The translations under genes were made by a program, and so were the position numbers. Of a stretch of DNA of 64,000 bases, positions 1 through 8,772 are shown piece after piece. Position 1 is the first letter of the stretch. Each line of letters opens with the position of its first letter. The stretch covers positions 1-64,000 of the forward strand of contig JADLAY010000065.1 in the NCBI GenBank assembly GCA_020849765.1. Direction: 5' to 3'. The notes under the pieces are model-generated. The model saw only the letters and a program-made list of their open reading frames with translations. It did no database searches and had not been told where the DNA came from. The DNA comes from Anaerolineae bacterium. Lineage in GTDB: Bacteria > Chloroflexota > Anaerolineae > Aggregatilineales > Phototrophicaceae.

Positions 1-185
1 ACTTCGACGCCAGCCTGCCAAGGAGTTGAGCTATGAACTCATCAGTCAATTGCGCCTGGCAAAACGTCGTCGTCCCTAACACAACCTTATGTCGTCGCCT
101 CCGCTACAACCCTACGTCGTCTGACACATGGCGCGTCCCTACGCACACCCGCATAGGGGTGTGACGCTGCCAAACCGAGGCTGAA
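1..185. other. Intergenic edge with degenerate palindromic repeats
   Basis: No convincing gene is visible. The stretch holds fragments of the GTAGGG/GTCCG palindromic family (GTCCCTA words near 70-75 and 151-157) and of the TTTGGCG family near 168-178. It lies just downstream of the minus-strand permease gene, so ATPase genes for that transporter would have to be further left, outside the window, or elsewhere. Confidence 0.5.
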
Positions 186-1142
186 TTACCGCAGCGACCT
201 GGGATCGAAGGCGTCGCGCAGACCATCGCCGAGGAAATTGATCCCCAGCGTCGTCAGCATGATGAACAGCGCGGGGAAGAACCAGTAATACCACTGGTTG
301 ATGTAGCTGTTCGCCTCGCCCATGATGTTGCCCCAGGTCGGCGTCGGGGCGCGCACGCCCAGGCCGAGGAAGCCGAGGTAGGCTTCGAGCAGGATGGCGG
401 AGGCGACGCCGAGCGTGGCCGAGACGATGATCGGTGCCAGGCAGTTGGGCAGCACGTGGCGGAAGACGACCTGCAGATCGCGCGCGCCAATCGAATGCGC
501 GGCGGTCACGAACTCCTGCTCCTTGACCGAGAGCACGACCGAGCGCACGATACGCGAGACGCGCATCCAGCTCGTCAGGCCGATGACGAACACGATCACG
601 ATCATGGTCGCGCTGTACTGGCGCCCCAGGAAGGTGAAATCGGGAAACTTGGTCGGGTCGGCAAACACACGTAACGAGATCAAGGCCAGGAACAACTGCG
701 GGATGCTGAGCATCGCCTCGGCGAAGCGCATCAGGAACGCGTCGACGGCGCCACCCAGATAGCCCGCTGCTAACCCGACCAACGTGCCGACCATGATCTG
801 CACGACTACCGCCGTGATGCCGACGAACAGCGATACCTGCCCACCGTAGACCACACGCGCCAGCAAGTCACGCCCGATCACGTCCGTGCCAAAAGGATGC
901 TCGGCATCCGGCGCCTGCAGCGAGCGTGAAGGATCGTTGTAGATCGAGTCCGCCGCCGGGATGGCGAGCGAGCCGACGACGACGAACAGGACGACGAAGA
1001 TCAGCAGCAGCGCGCCGACCAGCGCCATCCGGTGGCGTCGCAAACGCGCCATACTGCGCGCAAAGTTCGACCGTCCTTTGACGTAAGTGTCGGACTGCAG
1101 GGAGGCAATGGGTCGGGGCTGTGCGTTGTCGGCTGTACTCAT
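186..1142 (-). CDS. Peptide/nickel-type ABC transporter permease, DppC/OppC family
   Basis: A 318-residue inner membrane permease that would form a heterodimer with the product of the gene just upstream and import oligopeptides or similar substrates. It has the cytoplasmic N-terminus followed by a first membrane helix (about residues 40-60) typical of DppC/OppC, a periplasmic segment with HPFGTDVIGRDLLARVVYG, and a BPD_transp_1 core. The EAA loop with its conserved glycine lies near residues 215-235 (VTAAHSIGARD). It is the last gene of a binding protein-DppB-DppC operon, 10 bp after the preceding gene. The family is clear; the substrate is not. Confidence 0.95.
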   Translation of the reverse strand: MSTADNAQPRPIASLQSDTYVKGRSNFARSMARLRRHRMALVGALLLIFVVLFVVVGSLAIPAADSIYNDPSRSLQAPDAEHPFGTDVIGRDLLARVVYGGQVSLFVGITAVVVQIMVGTLVGLAAGYLGGAVDAFLMRFAEAMLSIPQLFLALISLRVFADPTKFPDFTFLGRQYSATMIVIVFVIGLTSWMRVSRIVRSVVLSVKEQEFVTAAHSIGARDLQVVFRHVLPNCLAPIIVSATLGVASAILLEAYLGFLGLGVRAPTPTWGNIMGEANSYINQWYYWFFPALFIMLTTLGINFLGDGLRDAFDPRSLR

Positions 1143-1152
1143 CTTGCATCAC

Positions 1153-2175
1153 TCAACGATAACGGATTCGCGGATCGAACCAGGTGTAAACGACATCGGT
1201 CAGAAGCTGGAAGATGACGACCGTCGCGCAGAGCAGCATCAGGATCGCCATCATGACGGGGATGTCCGCTCGCTCGAAACTCTCGATGAACAGGCGGCCC
1301 ATGCCCGGCCAGGCGAAGATGCGTTCGGTCACGACCGCCCCGGCCAGCAGGAACGGCAGATCCAGGCCGACGAGCGTCACCAACGGCAGCGCCGCATTCT
1401 TGAGCGCATGACGCTGGACGACGTTGCGCTCAGAGATGCCCTTGGCGTGGGCCGTACGCACGTAATCCTGGCCGAGGACTTCGAGCATCGACGAGCGAAT
1501 GAAGCGCACGTAGCCCGCAAGCTGGATCGCGACCAGGCAGAAGACCGGCATCAGCATGTGCACAAGAAGGTCGCCGAACGAGCCGTCGCCGGTGCCGCCG
1601 ATCGGCAGCGCCGGTAAGCCCCAGTGCGTAAACTGGACTCCGAAGATATAGATCACCATAAGGGCGATGAAAAAGATCGGCATCGAATAAAAGAAGAACG
1701 ACGCACCGGTGATCAGATTGTCGACGAACGTGTATTGTCGAATCGACGAGTAAACGCCCACCGCGATCGCCAATATGAGTGTGATCAGGTACGACGGCAC
1801 CATCAGCGTCAGCGTCGCCGGCAGCCGTTCGTCGATGCGCGTCCAGGCCGGGCGGCGCGTGACGAACGAGATGCCAAAATCGCCGCGCAGGACACCCATG
1901 CGTGTGCCGGGCACCATCTCACTGCCGTCGCCGTTGACGTCGATCAACTGCCAGTCGTTGCCGACCAGCCAGGTGACGTATTGTTCCATCAGCGGGCGGT
2001 CAAGGCCGAGGCGGCGAATCATCTGCTCGCGCTGGGCCGCTGACGGGCGCTGGCGTGATTCGGCGAAGACGGCCAGCGGATCACCAAGCGCATTGGTGAA
2101 GGCGAACAGAATGAAACTGATGATGAAGAGGAGCGGGATAGATTGCAGGAGTCGCCGCAGGATGTACTGGGTCAT
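1153..2175 (-). CDS. Peptide/nickel-type ABC transporter permease, DppB/OppB family
   Basis: A 340-residue permease with the DppB hallmark start MTQYILRRLLQSIPLLF, in which the first helix begins right at the N-terminus. A periplasmic region carries the family segment LGLDRPLMEQYVTWL, followed by a BPD_transp_1 domain of about five helices. The EAA-like loop reads YVRTAHAKGISERNVV. I chose the ATG at 2175; a GTG five codons upstream (2190) is possible. It partners with the DppC-like product and the binding protein encoded upstream. Confidence 0.95.
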   Translation of the reverse strand: MTQYILRRLLQSIPLLFIISFILFAFTNALGDPLAVFAESRQRPSAAQREQMIRRLGLDRPLMEQYVTWLVGNDWQLIDVNGDGSEMVPGTRMGVLRGDFGISFVTRRPAWTRIDERLPATLTLMVPSYLITLILAIAVGVYSSIRQYTFVDNLITGASFFFYSMPIFFIALMVIYIFGVQFTHWGLPALPIGGTGDGSFGDLLVHMLMPVFCLVAIQLAGYVRFIRSSMLEVLGQDYVRTAHAKGISERNVVQRHALKNAALPLVTLVGLDLPFLLAGAVVTERIFAWPGMGRLFIESFERADIPVMMAILMLLCATVVIFQLLTDVVYTWFDPRIRYR

Positions 2176-2201
2176 GCGGGTTTCATTCACTCACTATGAA
2201 A

Positions 2202-2235
2202 AGACAGAGACGGACGCGGACGTCCGTCTCTGTCT
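2202..2235 (-). terminator. Stem-loop between binding-protein and permease genes
   Basis: A perfect 15-bp inverted repeat (2202-2216 pairs with 2221-2235) with a 4-nt loop sits in the gap between the binding-protein gene and dppB. On the minus strand only a short T-run (TTTT) follows. It may work as a partial terminator or a 3' mRNA stabiliser that raises binding-protein expression over the permeases, as is common in ABC operons. The function is inferred. Confidence 0.6.
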
Positions 2236-2248
2236 GTAACGAGAAAGG

Positions 2249-3940
2249 CTAGCTGCTCAGTTCCCAATTCAGGATGTCGAACCACAGGTTGCCGACGCCG
2301 GAACCGATGGTGATGTCGCCCGTGAAGCGCGTGGTGTTGTAGGCATAGTTATCGCCACGCGGGAACAGGTTGATGAGCGGCGCGTTTTCCTTCATGATCT
2401 CCTGGATCGTGTAGGCTGCCTGCAGGCGCTCATCGGGGTCCAGCGAGTTGAGCGTGACCTGGGCCGCTGCATCCATGTCTTCGTTGCAGAAGCCGGTGAA
2501 GTTCTGGCCGCCCTGATTGTCTTCGCTGGGGATCTGGTCGCAGGCCAGCGCCTCGTAGACCGTCACATTGGCCGGGTTCGTCAGCGCCGTGTTGTTGGCG
2601 TACTGGGCGATGTCGTACTCGCCGACGGCGTTGATGCCGTTGTTCGCCCATGCGCCGAAGAACTCGCTCGCCGGGTAGCTTTCGAGGATGACGCTGATGC
2701 CGACCGCCGCCAACTGCTGCTGGAGCACGGCCTGGATGTTGTTGCGCCAACCGGCGGTCGTCGTGCTGTAACGCAGTTCCAGCTTGACGCCGTCCTTGTC
2801 GCGCACGCCGTCGCCGTCGCTATCGACCCAACCGGCCTCGTCGAGCAGAGCCTCGGCGGCAGCCGGATCGTACTCGGTCACGCCGAGCGTATCGAGTTCG
2901 AACGGCGAGCTGGCATAGATGCTGTCCGTCGGGCTGGTGGCGCCGGCGAGCAGTTCGGTCGTCACGGCATTACGATCCAGCGCGTAGCGGATCGCCTGGC
3001 GCACACGCACGTCCTGGAGGGCGGGATGCCCGGCGCGCGGGTTTTCTTCCGTGCGCACGTTCAGCCACAGGCTCTCGATGTAACCGCCGAAAACGGTCAC
3101 GATCTTGAGGTCAGGGCTGCTCTCGACCAGGCGCGGAATGTCGCCTTCGCTGACGTTCGGCACGAAGTCAAGCTGACCGGCGGCCAGCGCAGCGTACTCC
3201 GCATCCGTATCCGGGAAGAAGCGGATGATGACACGGCCAATCTTGGGCGCGCCGCCGATGTAGTTCGGGTTCGCGTCGAAGATCATCGACTCACCACGAC
3301 GCCACTCGCTCAGCACGTAGGGGCCGCTGAAGACGGTCGGGTCGAGGTTCTCTGCGGCGAACTCGATTGAGCCTTCGGATTCATAGACCGGGCGGAAGAT
3401 GTGCGCCGGCAGAATCGTCGACAGACCGGGCGAGCCTGCCTGATCCTCTGCGAACGGCTTGGGGCTGTTGAAGGTGAGCGTGAAGGTCGTCTCGTCAACC
3501 GCTTCAGCGCTGACCAGCGAGTCGGCAATCGAACCGGCCTGGAGGAAGTTGTTGGCCGAGTCCTGGATCATCTGGTAGGTGAAGACCAGGTCGTCCGACG
3601 TCAGCGGTTCGCCATCACTCCAAACCAAACCCGACTTGAGCTTGATCGTGTAGGTCATGTAGTCTTCGCTGATACCGCCGTTTTCAACCGTCGGCACCTC
3701 ATCGACGAGCACAGGCACGAAACCGAGCGTATCGCTCACGTCCCACAGGCTGGCCTGTACGAGATCGTTCGCCCACTGCGCGAACGCCATGCTGGTGTAG
3801 AAGCCGTTCATGCTGTCCGGCTCCTGAGCAAAACCGACGTTCAAGGTCGGCACGTCCTGCGCCGCGACGGGCGCAAGGCCGAGCACCAGGGTCAGAGCCA
3901 AAATGGCGAGCAGACCAAGGGCTGTCTTCATCCGGGTCAT
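2249..3940 (-). CDS. ABC transporter substrate-binding protein, family 5 (peptide type)
   Basis: A 563-residue secreted solute-binding protein of the SBP_bac_5 (DppA/OppA) family, the specificity component for the two permeases downstream. The signal peptide (about residues 1-27) ends at APVAAQD without a lipobox cysteine. Family segments include LKSGLVWSDGEPLTSDDLVF, the 'VRQAIRYALDR' helix and the C-terminal 'ENAPLINLFPR'. An EF-hand-like DSDGDGVRDKDG near residue 400 is common in this family in Chloroflexota. I chose the ATG at 3940 because an AGGAGAG Shine-Dalgarno lies just upstream; the longer frame to 4015 has none. Confidence 0.95.
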   Translation of the reverse strand: MTRMKTALGLLAILALTLVLGLAPVAAQDVPTLNVGFAQEPDSMNGFYTSMAFAQWANDLVQASLWDVSDTLGFVPVLVDEVPTVENGGISEDYMTYTIKLKSGLVWSDGEPLTSDDLVFTYQMIQDSANNFLQAGSIADSLVSAEAVDETTFTLTFNSPKPFAEDQAGSPGLSTILPAHIFRPVYESEGSIEFAAENLDPTVFSGPYVLSEWRRGESMIFDANPNYIGGAPKIGRVIIRFFPDTDAEYAALAAGQLDFVPNVSEGDIPRLVESSPDLKIVTVFGGYIESLWLNVRTEENPRAGHPALQDVRVRQAIRYALDRNAVTTELLAGATSPTDSIYASSPFELDTLGVTEYDPAAAEALLDEAGWVDSDGDGVRDKDGVKLELRYSTTTAGWRNNIQAVLQQQLAAVGISVILESYPASEFFGAWANNGINAVGEYDIAQYANNTALTNPANVTVYEALACDQIPSEDNQGGQNFTGFCNEDMDAAAQVTLNSLDPDERLQAAYTIQEIMKENAPLINLFPRGDNYAYNTTRFTGDITIGSGVGNLWFDILNWELSS

Positions 3941-4545
3941 AAGTGTCTCTCTCTCCTGAAACAAGGCGAACGACAACGAACAAGGTGCCGGGCACGCCCC
4001 GGCAGCGCGGCTCACGATGGCCGCCTATGGTAGAGGACGCTCATCTGCCAACGATGCTGTCTGTTGGATGCACGGCATAGCCTGGCGTACCAGCTTCCCC
4101 ACCCCTGCGTGCGTTGGGGGGACATTCTAGCGTTACGTTCCGCCGCGGCGCAAGTCGAGTTTTGACAGCGCCCACCTCGCAGACCGCCCCACGCGCGCAA
4201 CATCCCCCGCGCGGTGCAAAGGCCGCGGGACGATCGGCTCGTCTTATCCGGCGCCGCCCATCCATCGGAACGGATTGGGTGACCCCGTGCGTCCGCCTCT
4301 GCCGCGACCGCGCCTATTTATGAATAATCATGCCGCGCGCGTTAAGTTCATTTGGAGGGCTTCGGCCCGGCGTCCTCGCCCGCACGCACAGTGCCTCTCC
4401 CGAACGGCGCTGCGCACATTGGCTGATCCCTTCCCCCTGCCTGCGTCCCACTCGCATATGGTATATTTTGCGCGCGGCTTAAACATTCTTTAACAGTGCC
4501 TGCCCCTCAGCCGGGCGGCCATGCACCACGCGCGGGGGGAACCAC
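3941..4545. other. Divergent intergenic region
   Basis: About 600 bases between the minus-strand transporter operon and the plus-strand ligase gene. Short frames here have no ribosome site and no recognisable product. An AT-rich island at 4452-4495 includes TATATT at 4462-4467, a possible -10 for the plus-strand gene, but no good -35 stands at the right distance. The region presumably holds both divergent promoters. Confidence 0.45.
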
Positions 4546-5937
4546 ATGTCGAGCGAGACGCTACGCGGGATGCTGACTCTCGATCAACTGCGGCAGGAGA
4601 TCGAGGATGGCAGCATCGAGACGGTCGTCGCCGTCTTCACGGATCTGTATGGCCGTTTCATGGGCAAGCGCATCACCGGCGATTTCTTCCTCGAACACAC
4701 GGCATCCGGCGGCATGCACGCCTGCGATTACCTGCTGACCGTCGACATGGCGATGGAGCCGGTGCCCGGTTACCGCTACGCCAACTGGGCGCTCGGCTAT
4801 GGCGACTTCCATCTCGTGCCGGACATAACGACCCTGCGCCGTGCGACCTGGCTCGACAAGTCCGCGCTCGTCATCTGCCACGTGGCCGACGAGAAGGCGC
4901 ACGGGCCGGTGGCGGTTGCGCCGCGCAGTATCCTCGCCAGCCAGGTCGAGGCCGCGGCGGCGCTCGGCTACAGCGCGGTCGGCGCCTCCGAGCTGGAGTA
5001 CTTCATCTTCGACGAAACGTATGCGAGCGCCCGCGACAAGGGTTTCGTCAGCCTCAAGCATTTCGGCGCCTACGTCGAGGATTATCACATCCTCCAGGGC
5101 ACGCGCGAGGAAGTCCTCAACGCCGCCGCGCGCAAGCATCTGAGCCTGAGCGGCGTGCCGGTCGAATTCAGCAAGGGCGAATGGGGCCCCGGCCAGCACG
5201 AACTCAACATCCGCTACGCGCCCGTCCTGACCATGGCCGACCGCCACGCCATCTACAAACAGTGCTTCAAAGATCTGGCCGGTGCGCTCGGCCTGTCGGT
5301 CAGCTTCATGGCCAAGGTCGACGAGCGCTATGCCGGGTCGAGCAGCCACATCCACCTGAGCCTGTGGGATACGGAGGAGACGCACAACCTGTTCGCGGGC
5401 GAGACGCCGGTCGGGCCGGTGCGCGGCTCGGATCTATTCCGCTGGTTCCTCGGCGGCTGGATCGCCCACGCGCGCGAGCTGATGGTCTTCTACGCGCCGA
5501 CGGTCAACAGCTACAAGCGCTATCAGGCCGGGTCGTGGGCGCCGACCAGCCTGGCCTGGAGCGCCGACAACCGCACGGCGGGCTTCCGCGTCGTCGGCCA
5601 GGGCAAATCGCTGCGCATCGAGTCGCGCATCCCCGGCGCGGACATCAACCCGTATCTGACCTATGCGGCCGCGCTCGCCTCCGGGCTGGATGGCATCCGC
5701 AACCAGATCGAGCCGCCGCCGAGCTTCGAGGGCGACGTCTACTCCGCCCGGGATCTGCCGCAGGTGCCGCACACGCTGCGCGAGGCGACCGACGCCTTCG
5801 AATCGAGCGCCTTCGCCAAAGCAGCCTTCGGCGCCGACGTGGTCGAGCACTACACGCACTTCTTCCGCACGGAGCAGGCCGCCTATGACCGCGCCGTCAC
5901 GGATTGGGAGCGCGCGCGTTATTTCGAACAGATTTGA
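4546..5937 (+). CDS. Glutamine synthetase family protein (probable gamma-glutamyl-amine ligase)
   Basis: A 463-residue ATP-dependent ligase of the glutamine synthetase family, likely joining glutamate to ammonia or an amine. An N-terminal beta-grasp domain (about 1-110) precedes the catalytic domain. Visible motifs are the metal/glutamate segment ELEYFIFD, GPGQHELNIRYA, the ATP region SSSHIHLSLW, NSYKRYQAGSWAP and RIESRIPGADINPYL. The length fits class I/III-like paralogues such as PuuA rather than housekeeping GlnA, and the adenylylation-loop motif was not seen. The neighbouring SDR and aldehyde dehydrogenase suggest an amine catabolic route like PuuA-PuuC, but the substrate is inferred only from context. 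Confidence 0.9.
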   Translation: MSSETLRGMLTLDQLRQEIEDGSIETVVAVFTDLYGRFMGKRITGDFFLEHTASGGMHACDYLLTVDMAMEPVPGYRYANWALGYGDFHLVPDITTLRRATWLDKSALVICHVADEKAHGPVAVAPRSILASQVEAAAALGYSAVGASELEYFIFDETYASARDKGFVSLKHFGAYVEDYHILQGTREEVLNAAARKHLSLSGVPVEFSKGEWGPGQHELNIRYAPVLTMADRHAIYKQCFKDLAGALGLSVSFMAKVDERYAGSSSHIHLSLWDTEETHNLFAGETPVGPVRGSDLFRWFLGGWIAHARELMVFYAPTVNSYKRYQAGSWAPTSLAWSADNRTAGFRVVGQGKSLRIESRIPGADINPYLTYAAALASGLDGIRNQIEPPPSFEGDVYSARDLPQVPHTLREATDAFESSAFAKAAFGADVVEHYTHFFRTEQAAYDRAVTDWERARYFEQI

Positions 5938-5960
5938 TCGGAGGGTATTGGGGATTGGCA

Positions 5961-5988
5961 GTTAGCATTTAGCCTTTAGCGGTTAGCC
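5961..5988. repeat. Heptameric tandem repeat, TTAGC type
   Basis: Four contiguous 7-bp units (GTTAGCA, TTTAGCC, TTTAGCG, GTTAGCC) keep TTAGC in strict 7-bp register. It lies 23 bp after the ligase stop codon. The arrangement resembles the short tandemly repeated repetitive sequences of cyanobacteria in period, not in sequence. Confidence 0.7.
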
Positions 5989-6042
5989 GGATGGACGTTC
6001 GGCGCTGCCGCGATGGAGGATTGAACGAAAAAATACATTTTC

Positions 6043-6157
6043 GTAGGGACGACGCCTCCGTCGTCCGAAAATTTGTATTCACACATAAAGATTTGATCCC
6101 GTAGGGACGGCATGCTTGCCGTCCGCCGTTATCGGACGCGATGAATCGCGTCCCTAC
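6043..6157. repeat. Three copies of the GTAGGG-palindrome-GTCCG repeat
   Basis: Copies at 6043-6067 and 6101-6126 face right and one at 6134-6157 faces left. Each has a constant flank (GTAGGGAC on one side, GTCCG on the other) and a different self-complementary core (GACG...CGTC, GGCA...TGCC, GCGAT...ATCGC). Confidence 0.75.
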
Positions 6158-6265
6158 AAATCCATGATGTTTTGATGACGAATCCGGGCCCAACGTCGGG
6201 ATTTGGCGCTGCCAGACCCTGGCGCTGACGAACCTGGTGACCGGCAACAAGAAGGGAACACGAAG

Positions 6266-7039
6266 ATGCGATTGCAAGATAAAGTGGCGTTGATCACCGG
6301 CGCGGCGAGCGGCATTGGCCGCGAAACAGCGCTGCTCTTCGCCAAAGAGGGCGCCAGCGTGGTCGTCGCCGACGTCAACGACGCCGAGGGCCAGGAGACC
6401 GTGCGCCAGATCGAACTTGCTGGCGGCAAGGCGGTCTACGTCCACAGCGACGTCTCCAAAGCCGCCGACTGTGAGCACATGGTCAATACCGCCGAGGCGA
6501 CCTTCGGCAAGCTGAACGTGCTGTTCAACAACGCCGGGATCATGCACGGCGACGACGACAACGCCGTGACGACCGAGGAGGCGATCTGGGATCTGACGAT
6601 GGGGATCAACCTCAAGGGCGTCTTCTTCGGCTGCAAGTATGGCGTCCCCGCTCTGCGCCGCGCGGGCGGCGGATCGATCATCAACACGGCGTCGTTCGTG
6701 GCGCTGATCGGCGCGGCCACCCCGCAGATCGCTTACACGGCGAGCAAGGGTGGCGTGCTGGCGATGACGCGCGAACTGGCGATCATCCACGCGCGCGAGA
6801 ACATCCGCGTCAATGCCCTCTGCCCCGGCCCGCTGCGCACTGAACTGCTGATGAACTTCCTCAACAGCGAGGCCAAGAAGCAGCGGCGGCTGGTGCACAT
6901 CCCGATGGGCCGCTTCGGCGAAGCCAAGGAGATCGCTTACGCCGCGCTCTATCTCGCCTCGGATGAATCGTCGTATGTCACCGGCACCGAGTTCGTGGTC
7001 GATGGCGGCATCACGGCGGCTTACGTCACCCCGGAATAG
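6266..7039 (+). CDS. Short-chain dehydrogenase/reductase (classical SDR)
   Basis: A 257-residue cytoplasmic NAD(P)-dependent oxidoreductase. The cofactor motif TGAASGIG is at residues 11-18, NNAG at 88-91, and the catalytic residues are S143, Y157 and K161 in YTASK. An acidic residue at the end of beta-2 (VVVADVND) favours NAD over NADP. The C-terminal FVVDGGITAAY is typical of classical SDRs. I chose the ATG at 6266, which follows a GAAGGG ribosome site. The aldehyde dehydrogenase gene starts 10 bp downstream, so the two are co-transcribed. The exact substrate cannot be read from the sequence. Confidence 0.93.
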   Translation: MRLQDKVALITGAASGIGRETALLFAKEGASVVVADVNDAEGQETVRQIELAGGKAVYVHSDVSKAADCEHMVNTAEATFGKLNVLFNNAGIMHGDDDNAVTTEEAIWDLTMGINLKGVFFGCKYGVPALRRAGGGSIINTASFVALIGAATPQIAYTASKGGVLAMTRELAIIHARENIRVNALCPGPLRTELLMNFLNSEAKKQRRLVHIPMGRFGEAKEIAYAALYLASDESSYVTGTEFVVDGGITAAYVTPE

Positions 7040-7049
7040 GACGGCAATC

Positions 7050-8510
7050 ATGACGACAACGCAAATTCCCTTCGAAGGCCTGGCGAGCGGCGGCCAGCGG
7101 ATCGCCAGCGCGGACGGGCGCACGGCCCCGGCCTACAACCCGGCGACCGGCCAGCCGATCGCGGACGTAGCGCAGGCGAGCGCCGCTGACGTCGATGCGA
7201 CGGTCATACTCGCCCACCAGCGCTTCAGCCAGGGCGCGTGGAAGACGATGCGCTCACGCGAGCGCGGCCAGATCTTGCAGCGGATCGCCAATCTGATCCG
7301 CGAGCGCCAGGAGACGCTGGCGCAGATCGAATCCGCCAATGGCGGCAAGCCGATCAGCGCGGCGCGCGGCGAGATCGGCGCGGTCGCCAACACGTTCGAA
7401 TACTACGCGGGCGCGGTCAATAAGATCCACGGCCAGACGATCCCGGCCAACGCGAACGGCACCGCGCTGACGTTCCGCGAGCCGCTCGGCGTCTGCGTCC
7501 TGATCGTGCCGTGGAACTTCCCGCTCGTGATCACCGGTTGGAAGGTCGCCCCGGCGCTGGCGATGGGCAACACGGTCATCGTCAAGCCCGCCAGCGCGAC
7601 GCCCCTGAGCGCACTGGCCCTGGCCGATCTCGCCGTCGAAGCCGGGCTGCCGGAAGGTGTGCTCAACGTGCTGCCGGGGTCGGGGAGCGTGGCGGGCAAC
7701 GCGCTCGTCTCGCACCCGCTCGTGCGCAAGATCTCGTTCACCGGCTCGACTGAGATCGGCATGGGCGTCATGAAGCAGGCGGCGGATGGCATCAAGCGCG
7801 TCTCGCTCGAACTCGGCGGCAAGTCGGCCAACGTCATCTTCGCCGATGCCTATCTCGACACCTGCATCGAGTCGTCGATCTTCGCCGTCTACGACAACGC
7901 CGGGCAGGATTGCTGCGCGCGCAGCCGCATCTTCGTCGAGCGCCCGATCTTCGACGAATTCGTCGAGCGCTTCACCGCGCGCGCCAAGACGCTCAAAGTC
8001 GGCGATCCGATGCAAGAAGCGACCGAGATGGGGCCCCTGATCACGCCGCAGCATCGCGAGACGGTCATGAACTACCTGAACATCGGCGATGCGGAAGGCG
8101 CGAAACGGCTGTGCGGCGGCATCATTCCGAGCGAGGCCGGGCTGGCGGGCGGCAACTTCCTGACCCCGGCCGTCTACGTCGACGTGCAGGCGGGGATGCG
8201 CATCATGCAGGAAGAGGTCTTCGGCCCGGTCGTCTGCATCATGCCCTTCGAAGGCGAAGACGAAGCGATCAAGCTGGCGAACGACACGCCCTACGGCCTG
8301 TCCGGCTCGCTGTGGACGCGCGACATTGGCCGGGCGCTGCGCGTGGCCCGCGCCATCGAGACGGGCATGCTCTCGATCAACAGCAGCAGCAGCGTCCACA
8401 TCGAAGCGCCATTCGGCGGCATGAAGCAGAGCGGCCTCGGTCGCGAGCAGGGCATGGTCGCGCTCGATCATTACAGCGAGTACAAGTCCGTCTTCATCGC
8501 CAACGATTAG
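7050..8510 (+). CDS. NAD-dependent aldehyde dehydrogenase
   Basis: A 486-residue ALDH-superfamily enzyme oxidising an aldehyde to a carboxylate. The NAD-binding segment VPWNFPLV, FTGSTEIG and the catalytic pair E254 (LELGGKS) and C288 (NAGQDCCA) are intact, as is the C-terminal GGMKQSGLGRE. It looks closest to betaine-aldehyde/aminobutyraldehyde dehydrogenases. The ATG at 7050 follows the SDR stop by 10 bp. With the SDR and the upstream ligase it could complete an alcohol or amine oxidation pathway. Confidence 0.95.
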   Translation: MTTTQIPFEGLASGGQRIASADGRTAPAYNPATGQPIADVAQASAADVDATVILAHQRFSQGAWKTMRSRERGQILQRIANLIRERQETLAQIESANGGKPISAARGEIGAVANTFEYYAGAVNKIHGQTIPANANGTALTFREPLGVCVLIVPWNFPLVITGWKVAPALAMGNTVIVKPASATPLSALALADLAVEAGLPEGVLNVLPGSGSVAGNALVSHPLVRKISFTGSTEIGMGVMKQAADGIKRVSLELGGKSANVIFADAYLDTCIESSIFAVYDNAGQDCCARSRIFVERPIFDEFVERFTARAKTLKVGDPMQEATEMGPLITPQHRETVMNYLNIGDAEGAKRLCGGIIPSEAGLAGGNFLTPAVYVDVQAGMRIMQEEVFGPVVCIMPFEGEDEAIKLANDTPYGLSGSLWTRDIGRALRVARAIETGMLSINSSSSVHIEAPFGGMKQSGLGREQGMVALDHYSEYKSVFIAND

Positions 8511-8520
8511 GGGCGGGAAC

Positions 8521-8674
8521 CACAGAGGCGCAGAGGACACGGAGAAATCAGGCCGCGGACGCCAACAATGGCGTCCCTACAATTCGAAAAGATTCTGTAG
8601 GGACGCGCTTCTGCGCGTCCGCCGGATGCCTGACGGGTTGGTCAAACGGCGGACGCCAAAAAAGGCGTCCCTAC
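8521..8674. repeat. CACAGAGGCGCAGAGG repeat and three palindromic repeat copies
   Basis: 8521-8546 carries the widespread CACAGAGG-type intergenic word. Copies of the GTAGGG-palindrome-GTCCG family follow at 8557-8580 (facing left), 8596-8622 (right) and 8650-8674 (left), with cores GCC/GGC, GCGC/GCGC and GCC/GGC. Confidence 0.7.
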
Positions 8675-8772
8675 AATCCGCCCCTGACCGCCCGTGGGCG
8701 CGTCTCGGCGTCCTGCGTTATAGTAGGGGTCTGCACCCGCAAACCGATCATCGCAACTTGGGAGAAGACCAT

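Noticed and set aside
4041..4493. Small frames (69-74 residues) in the 605-bp divergent gap
   Set aside because: They overlap each other on both strands, lack ribosome sites and have no recognisable product.
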